Positions 46,706-55,771 of a stretch of 64,000 nt of DNA are shown in pieces. The notes under the pieces were generated by a model. It saw only the letters and a program-made list of their open reading frames with translations, did no database searches and was not told where the DNA came from. The stretch is from Nocardia sp. (lineage in GTDB: Bacteria > Actinomycetota > Actinomycetes > Mycobacteriales > Mycobacteriaceae). A program made the translations under genes and the position numbers. The stretch spans positions 1-64,000 of the forward strand of contig NZ_JAODNK010000064.1 of NCBI RefSeq assembly GCF_025465275.1. Reading direction: 5' to 3'. Every line of letters begins with the position of its first letter. Position 1 is the first letter of the stretch.

Positions 46706-47872
46706 ATGACTGCATTCACCAACCGCTTCGACGAGGCGGCGGTCGGTGCCGGAAGGTCTACGGCGACATCCGCCGGACCTGTCCCGGGTCGACTGCTGTC
46801 GGCGGAGCCCATGACGGCGTATCTGCTGCCCGGCCTGCGACTTCCCGCCCGCGCGTGGCGCATCGATTACACCTCCACCAATGCTTCCGGCGACCCCATC
46901 CAGGTCACCGGCACCGTGCTGGTGCCGCGCGAGCCGTGGCGCGGCGAGGGGTCGCGACCGCTGATCGGCTATGCCGTGGGCACCCAGGGGCTGGCCGATA
47001 AGATTGCCGCCGCCTCCTGGCAGCTGCGCGTCGGCCTGGAGTACGAATCGATCTTCATTACCGCCGCGCTGCGCCGCGGCTGGGCCCTCGCCATTACCGA
47101 CTACCCGGGATTGGGTAATCCGGGCACGCACCCGTATGTCATGGGCCGCGCACTGGGACCGTCGGTGCTCGACAGCATGCGCGCCGCCCGTCGCCTGACC
47201 GCCGCGGGCTTGGACCCGAACGGTCCGCTCGGCATCTACGGCTACTCCGAAGGCGGTTGCGCCGCCGGCTGGGCGCTGCAATTGCAGCCCGGCTATGCGC
47301 CCGATCTGCCGCTGGCCGGCGGTGTGGTCGGTTCGGCCCCCGCCGATCTGGAAGACATGATCGCCTTCCTGGACGGCACCCCCTACGCCTTCCTGCTCTT
47401 CTACGGCGTGCTCGGCCTGGACGCCGCATACCCGGAACTCGATGTGCTGCAGTACCTCAAGCCGCAGGGCCGGGCGCTCGCGGCGGTGTTCCGCCGGACG
47501 CACGCGATTCCCGCCGCGCTGGTCGGCATCGGCCTGGGCGCCTTCGTGCCCAAGCGCGTCTCTACGTACTGCCACCGCATGCCGTTCGAGGTGCCGGAAG
47601 TCAAAGTGCGGCTCCGCGAGAACAAGCTCGGCTCGCTCGCGCCCGCCGCGCCGGTGCTGGTCGCGGGCGGTACCGCCGAACAGATCATCCCGTATCCGCA
47701 GGCCGTGCGGCTCGCGGAGGACTGGAAGGCCCTCGGCGTGGACGTCACCATGCTGTCCATGCCGCGTCGCGAACACATCACCGGCGCACTGTCTTTTGCC
47801 GGACCTGCCATGCGTTTCCTGGCCGAGCGTTTCGAGGACGTGCAGTCGATGCAGATGCAGCGCGGAGCCTGA
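46706..47872 (+). CDS. secretory-lipase-family esterase without clear signal peptide
   Basis: 388 residues from the ATG at 46706. Same family as the protein at 15380: GIYGYSEGGCAAGWAL holds the GYSEG nucleophile elbow (about 198-202) and LVAGGTAEQIIPYPQAVRL the acid region, with RREHI near the end supplying a probable histidine. Its N-terminus lacks a hydrophobic core, so unlike its paralog it may stay inside or use another route. Followed by a strong bidirectional terminator. Confidence 0.85.
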   Translation: MTAFTNRFDEAAVGAGRSTATSAGPVPGRLLSAEPMTAYLLPGLRLPARAWRIDYTSTNASGDPIQVTGTVLVPREPWRGEGSRPLIGYAVGTQGLADKIAAASWQLRVGLEYESIFITAALRRGWALAITDYPGLGNPGTHPYVMGRALGPSVLDSMRAARRLTAAGLDPNGPLGIYGYSEGGCAAGWALQLQPGYAPDLPLAGGVVGSAPADLEDMIAFLDGTPYAFLLFYGVLGLDAAYPELDVLQYLKPQGRALAAVFRRTHAIPAALVGIGLGAFVPKRVSTYCHRMPFEVPEVKVRLRENKLGSLAPAAPVLVAGGTAEQIIPYPQAVRLAEDWKALGVDVTMLSMPRREHITGALSFAGPAMRFLAERFEDVQSMQMQRGA

Positions 47873-47887
47873 GCTTCGGACACCACC

Positions 47888-47924
47888 GAATAGGGCCGGG
47901 ATCCATTGGATCCCGGCCCTATTC
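47888..47924. terminator. bidirectional terminator between lipase and YeiH genes
   Basis: GAATAGGGCCGGGATCCA (47888-47905) is exactly complementary to TGGATCCCGGCCCTATTC (47907-47924), giving an 18-bp hairpin of near-zero loop between two convergent genes. Confidence 0.85.
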
Positions 47925-47951
47925 ATCTGCGGTAGTCAGATCTTGCGGTAA

Positions 47952-49088
47952 TCAGACTCCGACATTCCAGTGCAGGACGCGAGAAGTGAACAGCACCAGG
48001 CCCAGTGAGACCACGGCGACCGTCACCAGGCCGATCACCGCCACCACCAGCGGCCGCCAGCCGGTGCGGGCCAGCTCGCGGATATTGGTGTTCAGACCCA
48101 CGCCCGCGAAGGTGAGCAGGAACGCCCAGCGCGACAGATTGCCCAGATTGGTGACCTGTGCCTTGTTGAGCCAGTGCGCGGTCGCGAGGGCCGAGACCGC
48201 CAGGAAGCCGAGCACGAACTTCGGGAACTTGGCCCAGACGAAGGCGGCCTTGGCACGCAGACCCGGTGCGATGGCATCGGCTTCGCCACGAGCGGCCCAG
48301 TAGGCCGCGAAGCCCAGCACCACGAATCCGATGAGCGCATTGCGGGTCGACTTGACCAGCACCGCGGTCTTGCCCGCCGTATCGGAGAACAGGTAGCCGG
48401 TGGCGGTGGTCTCCGCGGTGTTGTCGACCGCCAGACCGGCCCACAGCCCGAACTCGTGATCGGTCAGGCCGATGGCGTGCCCGAGCGGCGGCAGTGCGAA
48501 CAGCGCGACCGCGCCGAGCGCCAGAATCGCGGCAATGGCATAGCCGACATCCGAATTGCGTGCCCGGATAGCGCCTTTGGCGGCGATGATCGCCGACACG
48601 CCACAGATCGCGGTGCCGATCGCCAGCAGCGATCCGAGCTTGCCCGACAGCCCGAGCAGGCGGGCCACGGTCAGGATGATGACCCCGGACGCCGTCATAT
48701 CCACCAGGATCTGAATGATGCTGGTACCGCCCAGTTTTGCCACGTCGCCGAGCAAGAAGCGAGAGCCGAGCGCGATGATGCCGACCTTCAGCCAGAACTC
48801 GTAGGTCCCCACGCCGGGGCGGAAGATGCGGTGCAGGCCAACGGTATTGGTAATGAGCAGGCCGATCAGAATGGCCCACAGCACGTACTCGATATCGGGC
48901 ACGGTCCAGTGCTCGTGCTTGGCTATCTTCAGCCACCAGATCTCGGTGTACTTGCCGAGCACGCCCACCGCCACCAGCAGTGCGATGCCGGGCAGGTAGG
49001 CGAGCAGGCCCTTGGCGGTGAGCGGCCCGCTCGGAGTCTCGTCGAACTCGTCGTCGGCCTTGTTCAGGTCGATCGCGGTATCACTCAC
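47952..49088 (-). CDS. YeiH-family putative sulfate exporter
   Basis: 378 residues from a GTG start, ten or so helices. [20 protein letters not shown] is the conserved YeiH core, with [20 protein letters not shown] and [20 protein letters not shown] near the C-terminus. These proteins are called putative sulfate exporters; evidence for the substrate is limited. A 51-residue membrane protein is encoded just upstream, four bases away. Confidence 0.87.
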   Translation of the reverse strand: MSDTAIDLNKADDEFDETPSGPLTAKGLLAYLPGIALLVAVGVLGKYTEIWWLKIAKHEHWTVPDIEYVLWAILIGLLITNTVGLHRIFRPGVGTYEFWLKVGIIALGSRFLLGDVAKLGGTSIIQILVDMTASGVIILTVARLLGLSGKLGSLLAIGTAICGVSAIIAAKGAIRARNSDVGYAIAAILALGAVALFALPPLGHAIGLTDHEFGLWAGLAVDNTAETTATGYLFSDTAGKTAVLVKSTRNALIGFVVLGFAAYWAARGEADAIAPGLRAKAAFVWAKFPKFVLGFLAVSALATAHWLNKAQVTNLGNLSRWAFLLTFAGVGLNTNIRELARTGWRPLVVAVIGLVTVAVVSLGLVLFTSRVLHWNVGV

Positions 49089-49092
49089 GGTG

Positions 49093-49248
49093 TCACCACG
49101 GAATCTTGGGCAGGGCGTCGAATACGGCGAGCACTGTCGCCGTACCCGCCACGATTACGGACCACCAGTCGGCTCCCAGCCGGCCGAGGGGATCGAGCCA
49201 TGATGGTCTGGCGCCGGAAGATTCCGGCGCGGGTTCGCAACTTGTCAC
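49093..49248 (-). CDS. tiny single-pass membrane protein upstream of yeiH
   Basis: 51 residues from the GTG at 49248, chosen because GGAGG lies five bases upstream; a longer frame starts with a poor ATT codon. The N-terminal half is polar ([18 protein letters not shown]); the C-terminal half is one hydrophobic helix, [20 protein letters not shown], ending PKIPW. Its stop is four bases from the yeiH GTG, so translation is coupled. It is probably a small partner of the exporter, but I know no named family for it. Confidence 0.55.
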   Translation of the reverse strand: MTSCEPAPESSGARPSWLDPLGRLGADWWSVIVAGTATVLAVFDALPKIPW

Positions 49249-49395
49249 CACTGCCTCCAAACAGGAAAAACACTGCGGTACCGCCTCATCAGTGCCGCAG
49301 ACCTGCACTATGAGGGCGGCCAATGCCGTGAGCCAGGTTTGAAATCGCTGTGATTCCGGATGCGAGGATTTCGCTGGTGACCAGGTATTCGGGCG

Positions 49396-50454
49396 TCAAT
49401 CCCGGCGGTGGGCGCGGCGGTAGGCGGCCGGCGTGGTGGCGGTCCAGCGTTTGAAGGCGTGGATGAACGGAGTGGCTTCGGCGTAGCCGAGCCGAATGGC
49501 TATGTCGTCCACCGAGAGTGGGGTGGCGGTGAGCATTTCCTCGGCCAGGGCCTGGCGCACTTCATCGAGGAGTGCGCGGTAGCTGGTACCTGCGGCGACC
49601 AGGTGGCGGCGCAGCGTGCGGGGGCTGAGATTGAGGTCGCGACAGACCGCTTCGAGGGTGGGCGGCGTACTGAATCCTGTTGCGCCGGTGCCGGGTAGCA
49701 GGCGATCACGGACCTCGGCCGCAATACCGGTGCGGGCGCTGCGGCGGTGCAGCAGATCGCGGCACTGCGCCACGCAGACGGCCCAGGTGGGTTGATTGGC
49801 CTGGGGGAGCGCCTGGGTGAGCAGATCCGGATCGATGCCGAAGGTGGTGTGCGCGCGGTCGAACTGCGGGCGCACCCCGAACAGCCGCTCCAGGATCTCC
49901 GTCTGATCCGTTGCCGGATAGGAGAATTGGGCGCTGCTGAAATCGACCCGGGCGCCGAGCAGATCGCTCATCACCCGATGCATGGCGACAATGTCCCGCT
50001 CGACCAGGAACTGCTGCACATCGGCGGGGATGGTGTCGTGATGGATCCAGGTGATCAACTCGCGCGGCCGGGATTCCACGATCGGTGTGCAGAAGGCGAA
50101 GCCGAGACGGTAGTAGCGCAGCGCGAGGGAGATGGCCTCACGCAGGGTCGGACTGGTGACACAGGCGTATCCGAAGATGCCGAAGGTGCTGATGCGATAG
50201 CGGCGGCCCACCTCGACGCCGAGTGCGGGCACATCCGCCAGTTCCCGGACCAGATTGCGCACCACCGCCAGCTCGGTCTCGGCGGAGATCTGCGCATCCG
50301 CATCGGTGAGCACACGCTCGTGCAGCCCGGTGCCCGCGAGTAGGCGATCGGCCGGCACACCGTGCTCGGCGGCGAACCCGACCATGACCGCGACGCTGGC
50401 GGTGCCGCGCGGGAAGTTCCAGGTCCGGACCTCCGGCTCCTCGACGGTACTCAT
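49396..50454 (-). CDS. AraC-family transcriptional regulator
   Basis: 352 residues from ATG. The sensor region resembles the OruR/VirS type (ADVPALGVEVGRRYRISTFG, SPTLREAISLALRYYRLGFA) and the C-terminal HTH (about 255-350) has LSPRTLRRHLVAAGTSYRAL and SVDDIAIRLGYAEATPFIHA. It is divergent from a monooxygenase gene at 50536 with 81 bp between, the same layout as 18907/19994, and so is likely its activator. Confidence 0.86.
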   Translation of the reverse strand: MSTVEEPEVRTWNFPRGTASVAVMVGFAAEHGVPADRLLAGTGLHERVLTDADAQISAETELAVVRNLVRELADVPALGVEVGRRYRISTFGIFGYACVTSPTLREAISLALRYYRLGFAFCTPIVESRPRELITWIHHDTIPADVQQFLVERDIVAMHRVMSDLLGARVDFSSAQFSYPATDQTEILERLFGVRPQFDRAHTTFGIDPDLLTQALPQANQPTWAVCVAQCRDLLHRRSARTGIAAEVRDRLLPGTGATGFSTPPTLEAVCRDLNLSPRTLRRHLVAAGTSYRALLDEVRQALAEEMLTATPLSVDDIAIRLGYAEATPFIHAFKRWTATTPAAYRRAHRRD

Positions 50455-50535
50455 CCCCCGATTATGGCCGAAACTATTGATTTATTGGCCGCCGCGCTTT
50501 GTGGAAGGCATTACCGCAGGTCGTAGCGTTGTCGC
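50455..50535. promoter_or_regulatory. divergent promoter, AraC regulator / monooxygenase
   Basis: 81 bp with a directly repeated GGCCG word (TATGGCCG and TATTGGCCG about 20 bases apart), the spacing AraC-family proteins often use. No -10/-35 was resolved. Confidence 0.3.
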
Positions 50536-52002
50536 ATGAGCAAGCGGACCAGCCCGTCGATCGTGATCATCGGCACCGGCTTCGGCGGTATCGGCATGGC
50601 CATGGAATTGACGCGGGCGGGGATCGACGATTTTGTCCTCCTCGAGCGCGGGTCCGACGTGGGCGGGGTGTGGCGGGACAACACCTATCCGGGCGCGGAG
50701 TGCGATGTGCCCTCGCCGCTGTACTCGTTCTCCTATGAACCCAATCCGCGGTGGAGCAAGCGGTGTGCGCCACAGGTGGAGATCCAGCGGTATCTGCGCG
50801 GGCTGGCCGAGAAGTACGGGCTGATCGAGAAGACTCGCTTCGGGTGCGAGGTGACCGCCACCGAGTACGACGACGACACCGGGCAGTGGACGGTGCGCAT
50901 TGCCGACGGGTCGACGCTCACCGCGGATGTGCTCGTCTCGGCGGTCGGGCAGCTCTCGCGCCCCGCCATGCCGGATATCCCGGGCATCGAATCGTTCGAG
51001 GGCGTGGCCTTCCACTCCGCCGGATGGGATCACAGTGCCGATCTCACCGGGAAGCGCATTGCCGTCATCGGAACCGGTGCCAGCGCAGTCCAATTCGTTC
51101 CTGTGGTGCAACCGCAGGCCGCCTATCTGACGCTGTTCCAGCGCTCGTCCACCTTCATTCTGCCCAAGCCGGATACGTACTATGGGCCGGTGCGGCAGGC
51201 GCTGTTCAAATATCTGCCGCCGACCTTGCAGGGGGAGCGGCTCGCCTGGTGGGCGCTGTGCGAGACGATTGCACTGAGCCTGGTGGATATTCCGGCCATT
51301 CGCCCGCTCATTACCAAGGTGAGCGCTCGGCACCTGGAGAAGCAGGTCGCCGATCCGGTCCTGCGCGCCAAGCTGACTCCGGACGCCCCGCCGGGCTGCA
51401 AGCGAGCACTGTTCTCCAACAACTACTTTCCGGCGCTCACTCAGCCCAATGTGCACGTGGAGACCGCCGGTATCGCCGAGATCCTGCCGAATGCGATACG
51501 CACCGAGGACGGAGTGGTGCACCAGGTGGATGTGATCATCTACGGCACAGGCTTCAAGGGCACCGAATTCCTCTGGCCCATGAGCGTCAGCGGGAGCCGC
51601 GGGCGCAAGCTGCACGACGAGTGGGCCGCGGGCGCACACGCCTTCAAAGGCATTGCGGTGCCCGGCTTCCCGAATATGTTCCTGGTGTACGGACCCAATA
51701 CCAATCTGGGCGCGGGATCCATCGTGAGCATGATCGAGGCGCAGGCCCGCTACATTCGCCAGGCCGTCGAAAAGCTCACCACCGCAACCGGTCACGTGCT
51801 GCAGGTGCGCACCGCGGTGGCGGAGCGGTTCGACGCCGGCGTGCAGGATCGGCTGGACCGGTCCACCTGGAATTTCTGTACCAGTTGGTATCGCAATGCC
51901 GCCGGTCGCATCACCAATAACTGGCCCGGCACCGTCACCGGTTATCGCCGGCAGACCGCTCGCCTGGACCCGGCCGACTTCCGGCTCGTCCGGGTGTCCT
52001 GA
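50536..52002 (+). CDS. Baeyer-Villiger-type flavin monooxygenase
   Basis: 488 residues. FAD motif VIIGTGFGGIGMAMEL (about 9-24), GGVWRDNTYPGAECDVPSPL, the Baeyer-Villiger fingerprint FEGVAFHSAGWD, and NADPH motif VIGTGASAVQ. It belongs to the class I flavoprotein monooxygenases that use NADPH and O2. It is followed 25 bp later by the choD-like gene, suggesting steroid or cyclic-ketone metabolism; the substrate is not known. Confidence 0.89.
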   Translation: MSKRTSPSIVIIGTGFGGIGMAMELTRAGIDDFVLLERGSDVGGVWRDNTYPGAECDVPSPLYSFSYEPNPRWSKRCAPQVEIQRYLRGLAEKYGLIEKTRFGCEVTATEYDDDTGQWTVRIADGSTLTADVLVSAVGQLSRPAMPDIPGIESFEGVAFHSAGWDHSADLTGKRIAVIGTGASAVQFVPVVQPQAAYLTLFQRSSTFILPKPDTYYGPVRQALFKYLPPTLQGERLAWWALCETIALSLVDIPAIRPLITKVSARHLEKQVADPVLRAKLTPDAPPGCKRALFSNNYFPALTQPNVHVETAGIAEILPNAIRTEDGVVHQVDVIIYGTGFKGTEFLWPMSVSGSRGRKLHDEWAAGAHAFKGIAVPGFPNMFLVYGPNTNLGAGSIVSMIEAQARYIRQAVEKLTTATGHVLQVRTAVAERFDAGVQDRLDRSTWNFCTSWYRNAAGRITNNWPGTVTGYRRQTARLDPADFRLVRVS

Positions 52003-52027
52003 GCCGCAGCAGCACTGAGGAGATCGA

Positions 52028-53740
52028 ATGCGTTTCGACTACGACGTCATTGTTATCGGCTCGGGCTTCGGCGGGAGCGTGAGTGCCCTGCGATTGATCG
52101 AAAAAGGTTACCGGGTAGGTGTTCTGGAGGCAGGTCGCCGTTTCGCCGACGACGAATTCGCCAAGACGTCCTGGCGCGCCCGGCAGTTCCTGTGGGCTCC
52201 GGCCCTGGGCTGCTTCGGAATTCAGCGCCTGACGCTATTGAAGGACACCTTCGTCATGAGCGGCGCCGGGGTCGGCGGCGGCTCGCTGGTGTACGCCAAC
52301 ACCCTGTACGAGCCGCCGGAGAAGTTCTACGGCGACCGCCAGTGGGGTCACATCACCGACTGGAGGACCGAACTCGCCCCGCACTACAACCAGGCCAAAC
52401 GCATGCTGGGTGTGACGGTGAACCCCGCCACCACGCCCAGCGACCGCGTGCTGCTCGAGGTTGCCGACGAGATGGGCATTGCCGACACCTATCAGCGCAC
52501 GCCCGTCGGCGTCTTCTTCGGCGGCCCCGGCCGCCGGCCGGGGGAGGACGTCCCCGATCCCTTCTTCGGTGGTGCCGGGCCCGCCCGCCGCACCTGCACC
52601 CACTGCGGCGAATGTATGACCGGCTGCCGCCACAATGCCAAGAACACCTTGGTCAAGAACTACCTGTATCTTGCCGAAAAGGCCGGTGCCGCAGTGCATC
52701 CGCTGACCACTGTCACCGATGTGCGCCCGCTGTCCGGCGGTGGCTACGCCATCGAGACGGTCCGCACCGGTCGCTGGATTCGCAAGCAGCGCCGCGAATT
52801 TACCGCCGAGTAGGTGATTTTCGCGGCGGCCTCACTGGGCACTCAGCGGCTGCTGCACCGTCTCCGCGACGGCGGCTCGCTGCCGAATATCTCCGAGCGT
52901 CTCGGCTACCTCTCCCGCACCAATTCCGAAGAGCTGCTATCGATTCGCAGTCGCGACAAGAACACCGACTTCACCAAGGGCGTCGCGATCACGTCCTCGA
53001 TCCACCCGGATCCGGACACCCATATCGAGCCGGTCCGCTACGGCAAAGGCAGCAATGTCCTCGCGCTCATGACGACCGCCATGGTCAGCGGTGAACCGCC
53101 GCGCGGCCGAGCCTGGTTGCGTGAGCTGGTGCGCAATCGCCGCGATCTGCTGAAGATGCACAATCCGCGGCGCTGGTCGGAAGAGATGATCGGCCTCTTG
53201 GTCATGCAATCGGTCGACAACTCCATTACGACCGTCACCAAGAAGGGCCTGTTCGGTCGCCGCATGACCACCAAACAAGGTGAGGGAGAACCGAATCCGA
53301 CCTGGATCCCCTCCGGCCACGAGGTGGGTCGCCGCGTCGCCGCCAAGATCAACGGTGTCCCCACCGGGTCCGCCAGCAGCAGCATTTTCAACATCCCAAT
53401 GACCGGTCACTTCCTGGGCGGCTGTGCCATAGGCGATTCCCCGCAGACCGGTGTCGTCGACGCCTACCACCGGCTCTACGGGTACCCGGGCCTGCACGTC
53501 ATCGACGGCTCCACCATCTCCGCGAACCTGGGCGTGAATCCATCGCTCACCATCGCCGCCCAGGCCGAACGGGCACTCTCACTCTGGCCCAACAAGAGTG
53601 ATGTCGATCAGCGGCCTGCTCCGGGAGCCGCGTATCAACGCCTCGCCCCGATCCCGCCCCGAAACCCGGTGGTTCCCGCCGGCGCCCCTGCGGCCCTGCG
53701 TCTTTCGCTGACTGTTGTCGAATCTCAGAATAACTGTTGA
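52028..53740 (+). pseudogene. choD: cholesterol oxidase (choD-like) interrupted by in-frame TAG
   Basis: One continuous frame of 570 sense codons interrupted once, at TAG 52811-52813. The first 261 residues have VIGSGFGGSVSALRLIEKGY (FAD motif), the GMC segment SGAGVGGGSLVYANTLYEPP and the cysteine cluster CTHCGECMTGCRHNAKN. Past the stop the frame resumes VIFAAASLGTQRLLH and ends with AISANLGVNPSLTIAAQAER-like text, closely resembling ChoD of Mycobacterium tuberculosis throughout. Relatives have Q at the stop, so one C-to-T change (CAG to TAG) would explain it. Either a recent pseudogene, a sequencing error, or two separately translated parts (a GTG follows the stop directly). The frame has no other decay. 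Confidence 0.85.
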
Positions 53741-53803
53741 CGGAGGAGCTACCCCTACTGCTACTCTCTTGACGTCCGTGACACACGCAAGGAGGTGAGA
53801 CCC

Positions 53804-53857
53804 ATGAACGCAGTAACAGTTGGGTGCTCCCCTTTCCGTTCACGGACGGTCGGTTGA
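53804..53857 (+). CDS. 17-residue leader-like ORF
   Basis: ATG at 53804 with AAGGAGGTGA seven bases upstream, an almost ideal anti-16S match and far stronger than most sites in the window. It encodes MNAVTVGCSPFRSRTVG and ends at TGA 53857, 48 bp before the alpha/beta hydrolase gene. TTGACG (53769-53774) could be the -35 of its promoter. Such short, strongly initiated ORFs usually act as regulatory leader peptides; its text includes one cysteine, but it lacks the RRxVDLCR pattern of known cysteine-linked leaders. Confidence 0.5.
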   Translation: MNAVTVGCSPFRSRTVG

Positions 53858-53905
53858 CATTGGTGTCGCCGGGAGCGCCGATAGGCACTCTCGAAAGGCA
53901 ATACC

Positions 53906-54682
53906 ATGAACCACAACACCATTCACTTCACCGCCCAGACGTCGTCCAATGGCGTTCTGGAGCGTTCCTTCACACTCGGTGACATCACCGGTGTGCTCTT
54001 CTCGCCCGAATCCGGCTCCGTCGAGGGTATGCCCCTGCTGCTGAGCGGTCACAGTGGCGGGATGCACAAGCGGGCGCCGGGACTCGTGGCCAGTGCCCAG
54101 CACAAGGTGACGAGCAGGGGCTACACCATCGCCGCGATCGATGCGCCCGGCCACGGTGACCGTCCCCGAAACGCACGGGACCAGCAGTGGGTCGACGCGC
54201 TCCACGCGGCGCGGGCGGCCGGTGAGCCGATGGACCAGGTCATCATCGACTACAACACCTCACTGGCCGAGCGGGCCGTGCCGGAATGGCAGGCGACCAT
54301 CGATGCCTTGCAGGCGCTGCCCGAGATCGGCGCCGAAGCACCGATCGGCTACGGCGGCACCACCTTGGGCGTCGTGATCGGGCTGATGCTGACCATCGCC
54401 GAACCTCGGATCACCGCCGCGGCCTTCGGCCCGGTCTTCTCGTTCGAGGCCCTGCTCGAAGCTGCGCGGCAGCTCACGATCCCCGTCGATTTCACGATCG
54501 CCTGGGACGACGAGGAAATCGGCCGTCAGCCCGGTCTGGAATTGTTCGACGCCTGCGCCTCCGCGGACAAGGCATTGCACATCTATCCGGGCAGGCATCA
54601 GCGGATGGCCGGATTCATGGCCGACAATCACACCCGGTTCTTCGACACCCATCTCCGCCGGATCGCCGAGCCGGCGATCTGA
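53906..54682 (+). CDS. dienelactone-hydrolase-like protein lacking the usual serine
   Basis: 258 residues from ATG. The fold is alpha/beta hydrolase: LLLSGHSGGMHKRAPG near the oxyanion loop, IDAPGHGDR and a C-terminal HIYPGRHQRM. In related proteins the nucleophile elbow reads GYWGLSMG, with S as nucleophile; here it is GYGGTTLG (about 154-161), so threonine sits in that place. Either this is a non-hydrolytic member or catalysis uses another residue. It follows the leader-like ORF. Confidence 0.75.
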   Translation: MNHNTIHFTAQTSSNGVLERSFTLGDITGVLFSPESGSVEGMPLLLSGHSGGMHKRAPGLVASAQHKVTSRGYTIAAIDAPGHGDRPRNARDQQWVDALHAARAAGEPMDQVIIDYNTSLAERAVPEWQATIDALQALPEIGAEAPIGYGGTTLGVVIGLMLTIAEPRITAAAFGPVFSFEALLEAARQLTIPVDFTIAWDDEEIGRQPGLELFDACASADKALHIYPGRHQRMAGFMADNHTRFFDTHLRRIAEPAI

Positions 54683-54760
54683 GCCGACAGGTATCGGCGC
54701 CCGGCTTCGACCCGGGCGTCGATACCTCTGAAACATGTTGGTGGGCAGTCGATCCAGTTT

Positions 54761-55732
54761 TCAGAGCTGCTGAAGCCGTACCTTGGCGGCGGTGTATTCG
54801 GTGGCCAGGCGGTCTACTACCTCGGCGGTGGTGGTCACGGCGGTGACGGTGGCGATGCCCTGGCCGGATCCCCAAATGTCGCGCCACGGCTTGGCTTCGG
54901 CGGTCTGCGACTCGTCGGTACCGAAGTCCATGGCCGACGGGTCGCGGTCGCCGAGGTCATCGGGGTCGAGGCCGACGGCTTTGATGCTGGGGCGCAGGTA
55001 GTTTCCGTGCACGCCGGTGAAGCGGCTGGAGTAGATGATGTCCGCGGCGGTGGAGTCGACGATCATCTGCTTGTAATCCGTTGTGGCATTGGCTTCTTCG
55101 GTGGCGATGAAGGCCGAGCCGATGTAGGCCAGGTCCGCACCCGCGGCCTGGGCGGCGAGCACCGAGCGGCCGTGGCCGATGGCGCCCGAGAGCAGCAGCG
55201 GGCCGTCGAACCACGCGCGGATTTCCTGAATCAGTGCGAAGGGGGATTGGGCTCCCGCGTGCCCGCCCGCACCGGCGGCAACCGCGATGAGCCCGTCCGC
55301 GCCGCGCTCGACTGCCTTGTGCGCGAACACATTATTGATGACATCGTGCAGCACGATGCCACCGTAGGAGTGCACTGCCTCATTGACATCGGCGCGCGCA
55401 CCGAGCGAGGTGATGACGATCGGCACCTGGAATTCGACGACCGTGGCCAGATCCTCCTCGAGCCGGTCATTGCTCTTGTGCACGATCAGGTTCACCGCAT
55501 ACGGCGCCGAGGGCTGATCGGGATTCTCGGCATCGTGCTTGGCGAGTTCCTCGTTGATGCGCACCAGCCATTCGCGGAACTGCGACTGCGGCCGCGCGTT
55601 CAGCGATGGGAACGAACCGACAACTCCGGCCCGCGACTGCGCGATGACCAACTCCGGGCCGGAGACGAGAAACATCGGTGAGGCGACCGCGGGCAGGCGT
55701 AGTCGTTCGGACAGGATGGGCGGCAGGCTCAT
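54761..55732 (-). CDS. NAD(P)H-dependent flavin oxidoreductase / nitronate monooxygenase
   Basis: 323 residues. TIM-barrel flavoprotein of the 2-nitropropane dioxygenase family: LPAVASPMFLVSGPELVIAQ at the start, AVAAGAGGHAGAQSPFALIQ and LLLSGAIGHGRSVLAAQAAG as FMN contacts, then ADLAYIGSAFIATEEANATT. It may oxidise nitronates or reduce quinones or enoyl compounds. Convergent with the hydrolase, head-to-tail with the MpaB gene. Confidence 0.87.
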   Translation of the reverse strand: MSLPPILSERLRLPAVASPMFLVSGPELVIAQSRAGVVGSFPSLNARPQSQFREWLVRINEELAKHDAENPDQPSAPYAVNLIVHKSNDRLEEDLATVVEFQVPIVITSLGARADVNEAVHSYGGIVLHDVINNVFAHKAVERGADGLIAVAAGAGGHAGAQSPFALIQEIRAWFDGPLLLSGAIGHGRSVLAAQAAGADLAYIGSAFIATEEANATTDYKQMIVDSTAADIIYSSRFTGVHGNYLRPSIKAVGLDPDDLGDRDPSAMDFGTDESQTAEAKPWRDIWGSGQGIATVTAVTTTAEVVDRLATEYTAAKVRLQQL

Positions 55733-55771
55733 GGGCGCGGTTCCTTCGGTGAGTCGTTAACGTAGCGAAGC

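Noticed and set aside
52811..52813. TAG read as pyrrolysine or another recoded residue
   Set aside because: No pylT/pylS genes or recoding signal are seen, and relatives carry glutamine there; a plain nonsense mutation is simpler.
52814..53740. Second half of choD as a separate gene from GTG 52814
   Set aside because: It starts mid-domain with no ribosome-binding site; treated as part of the interrupted gene.
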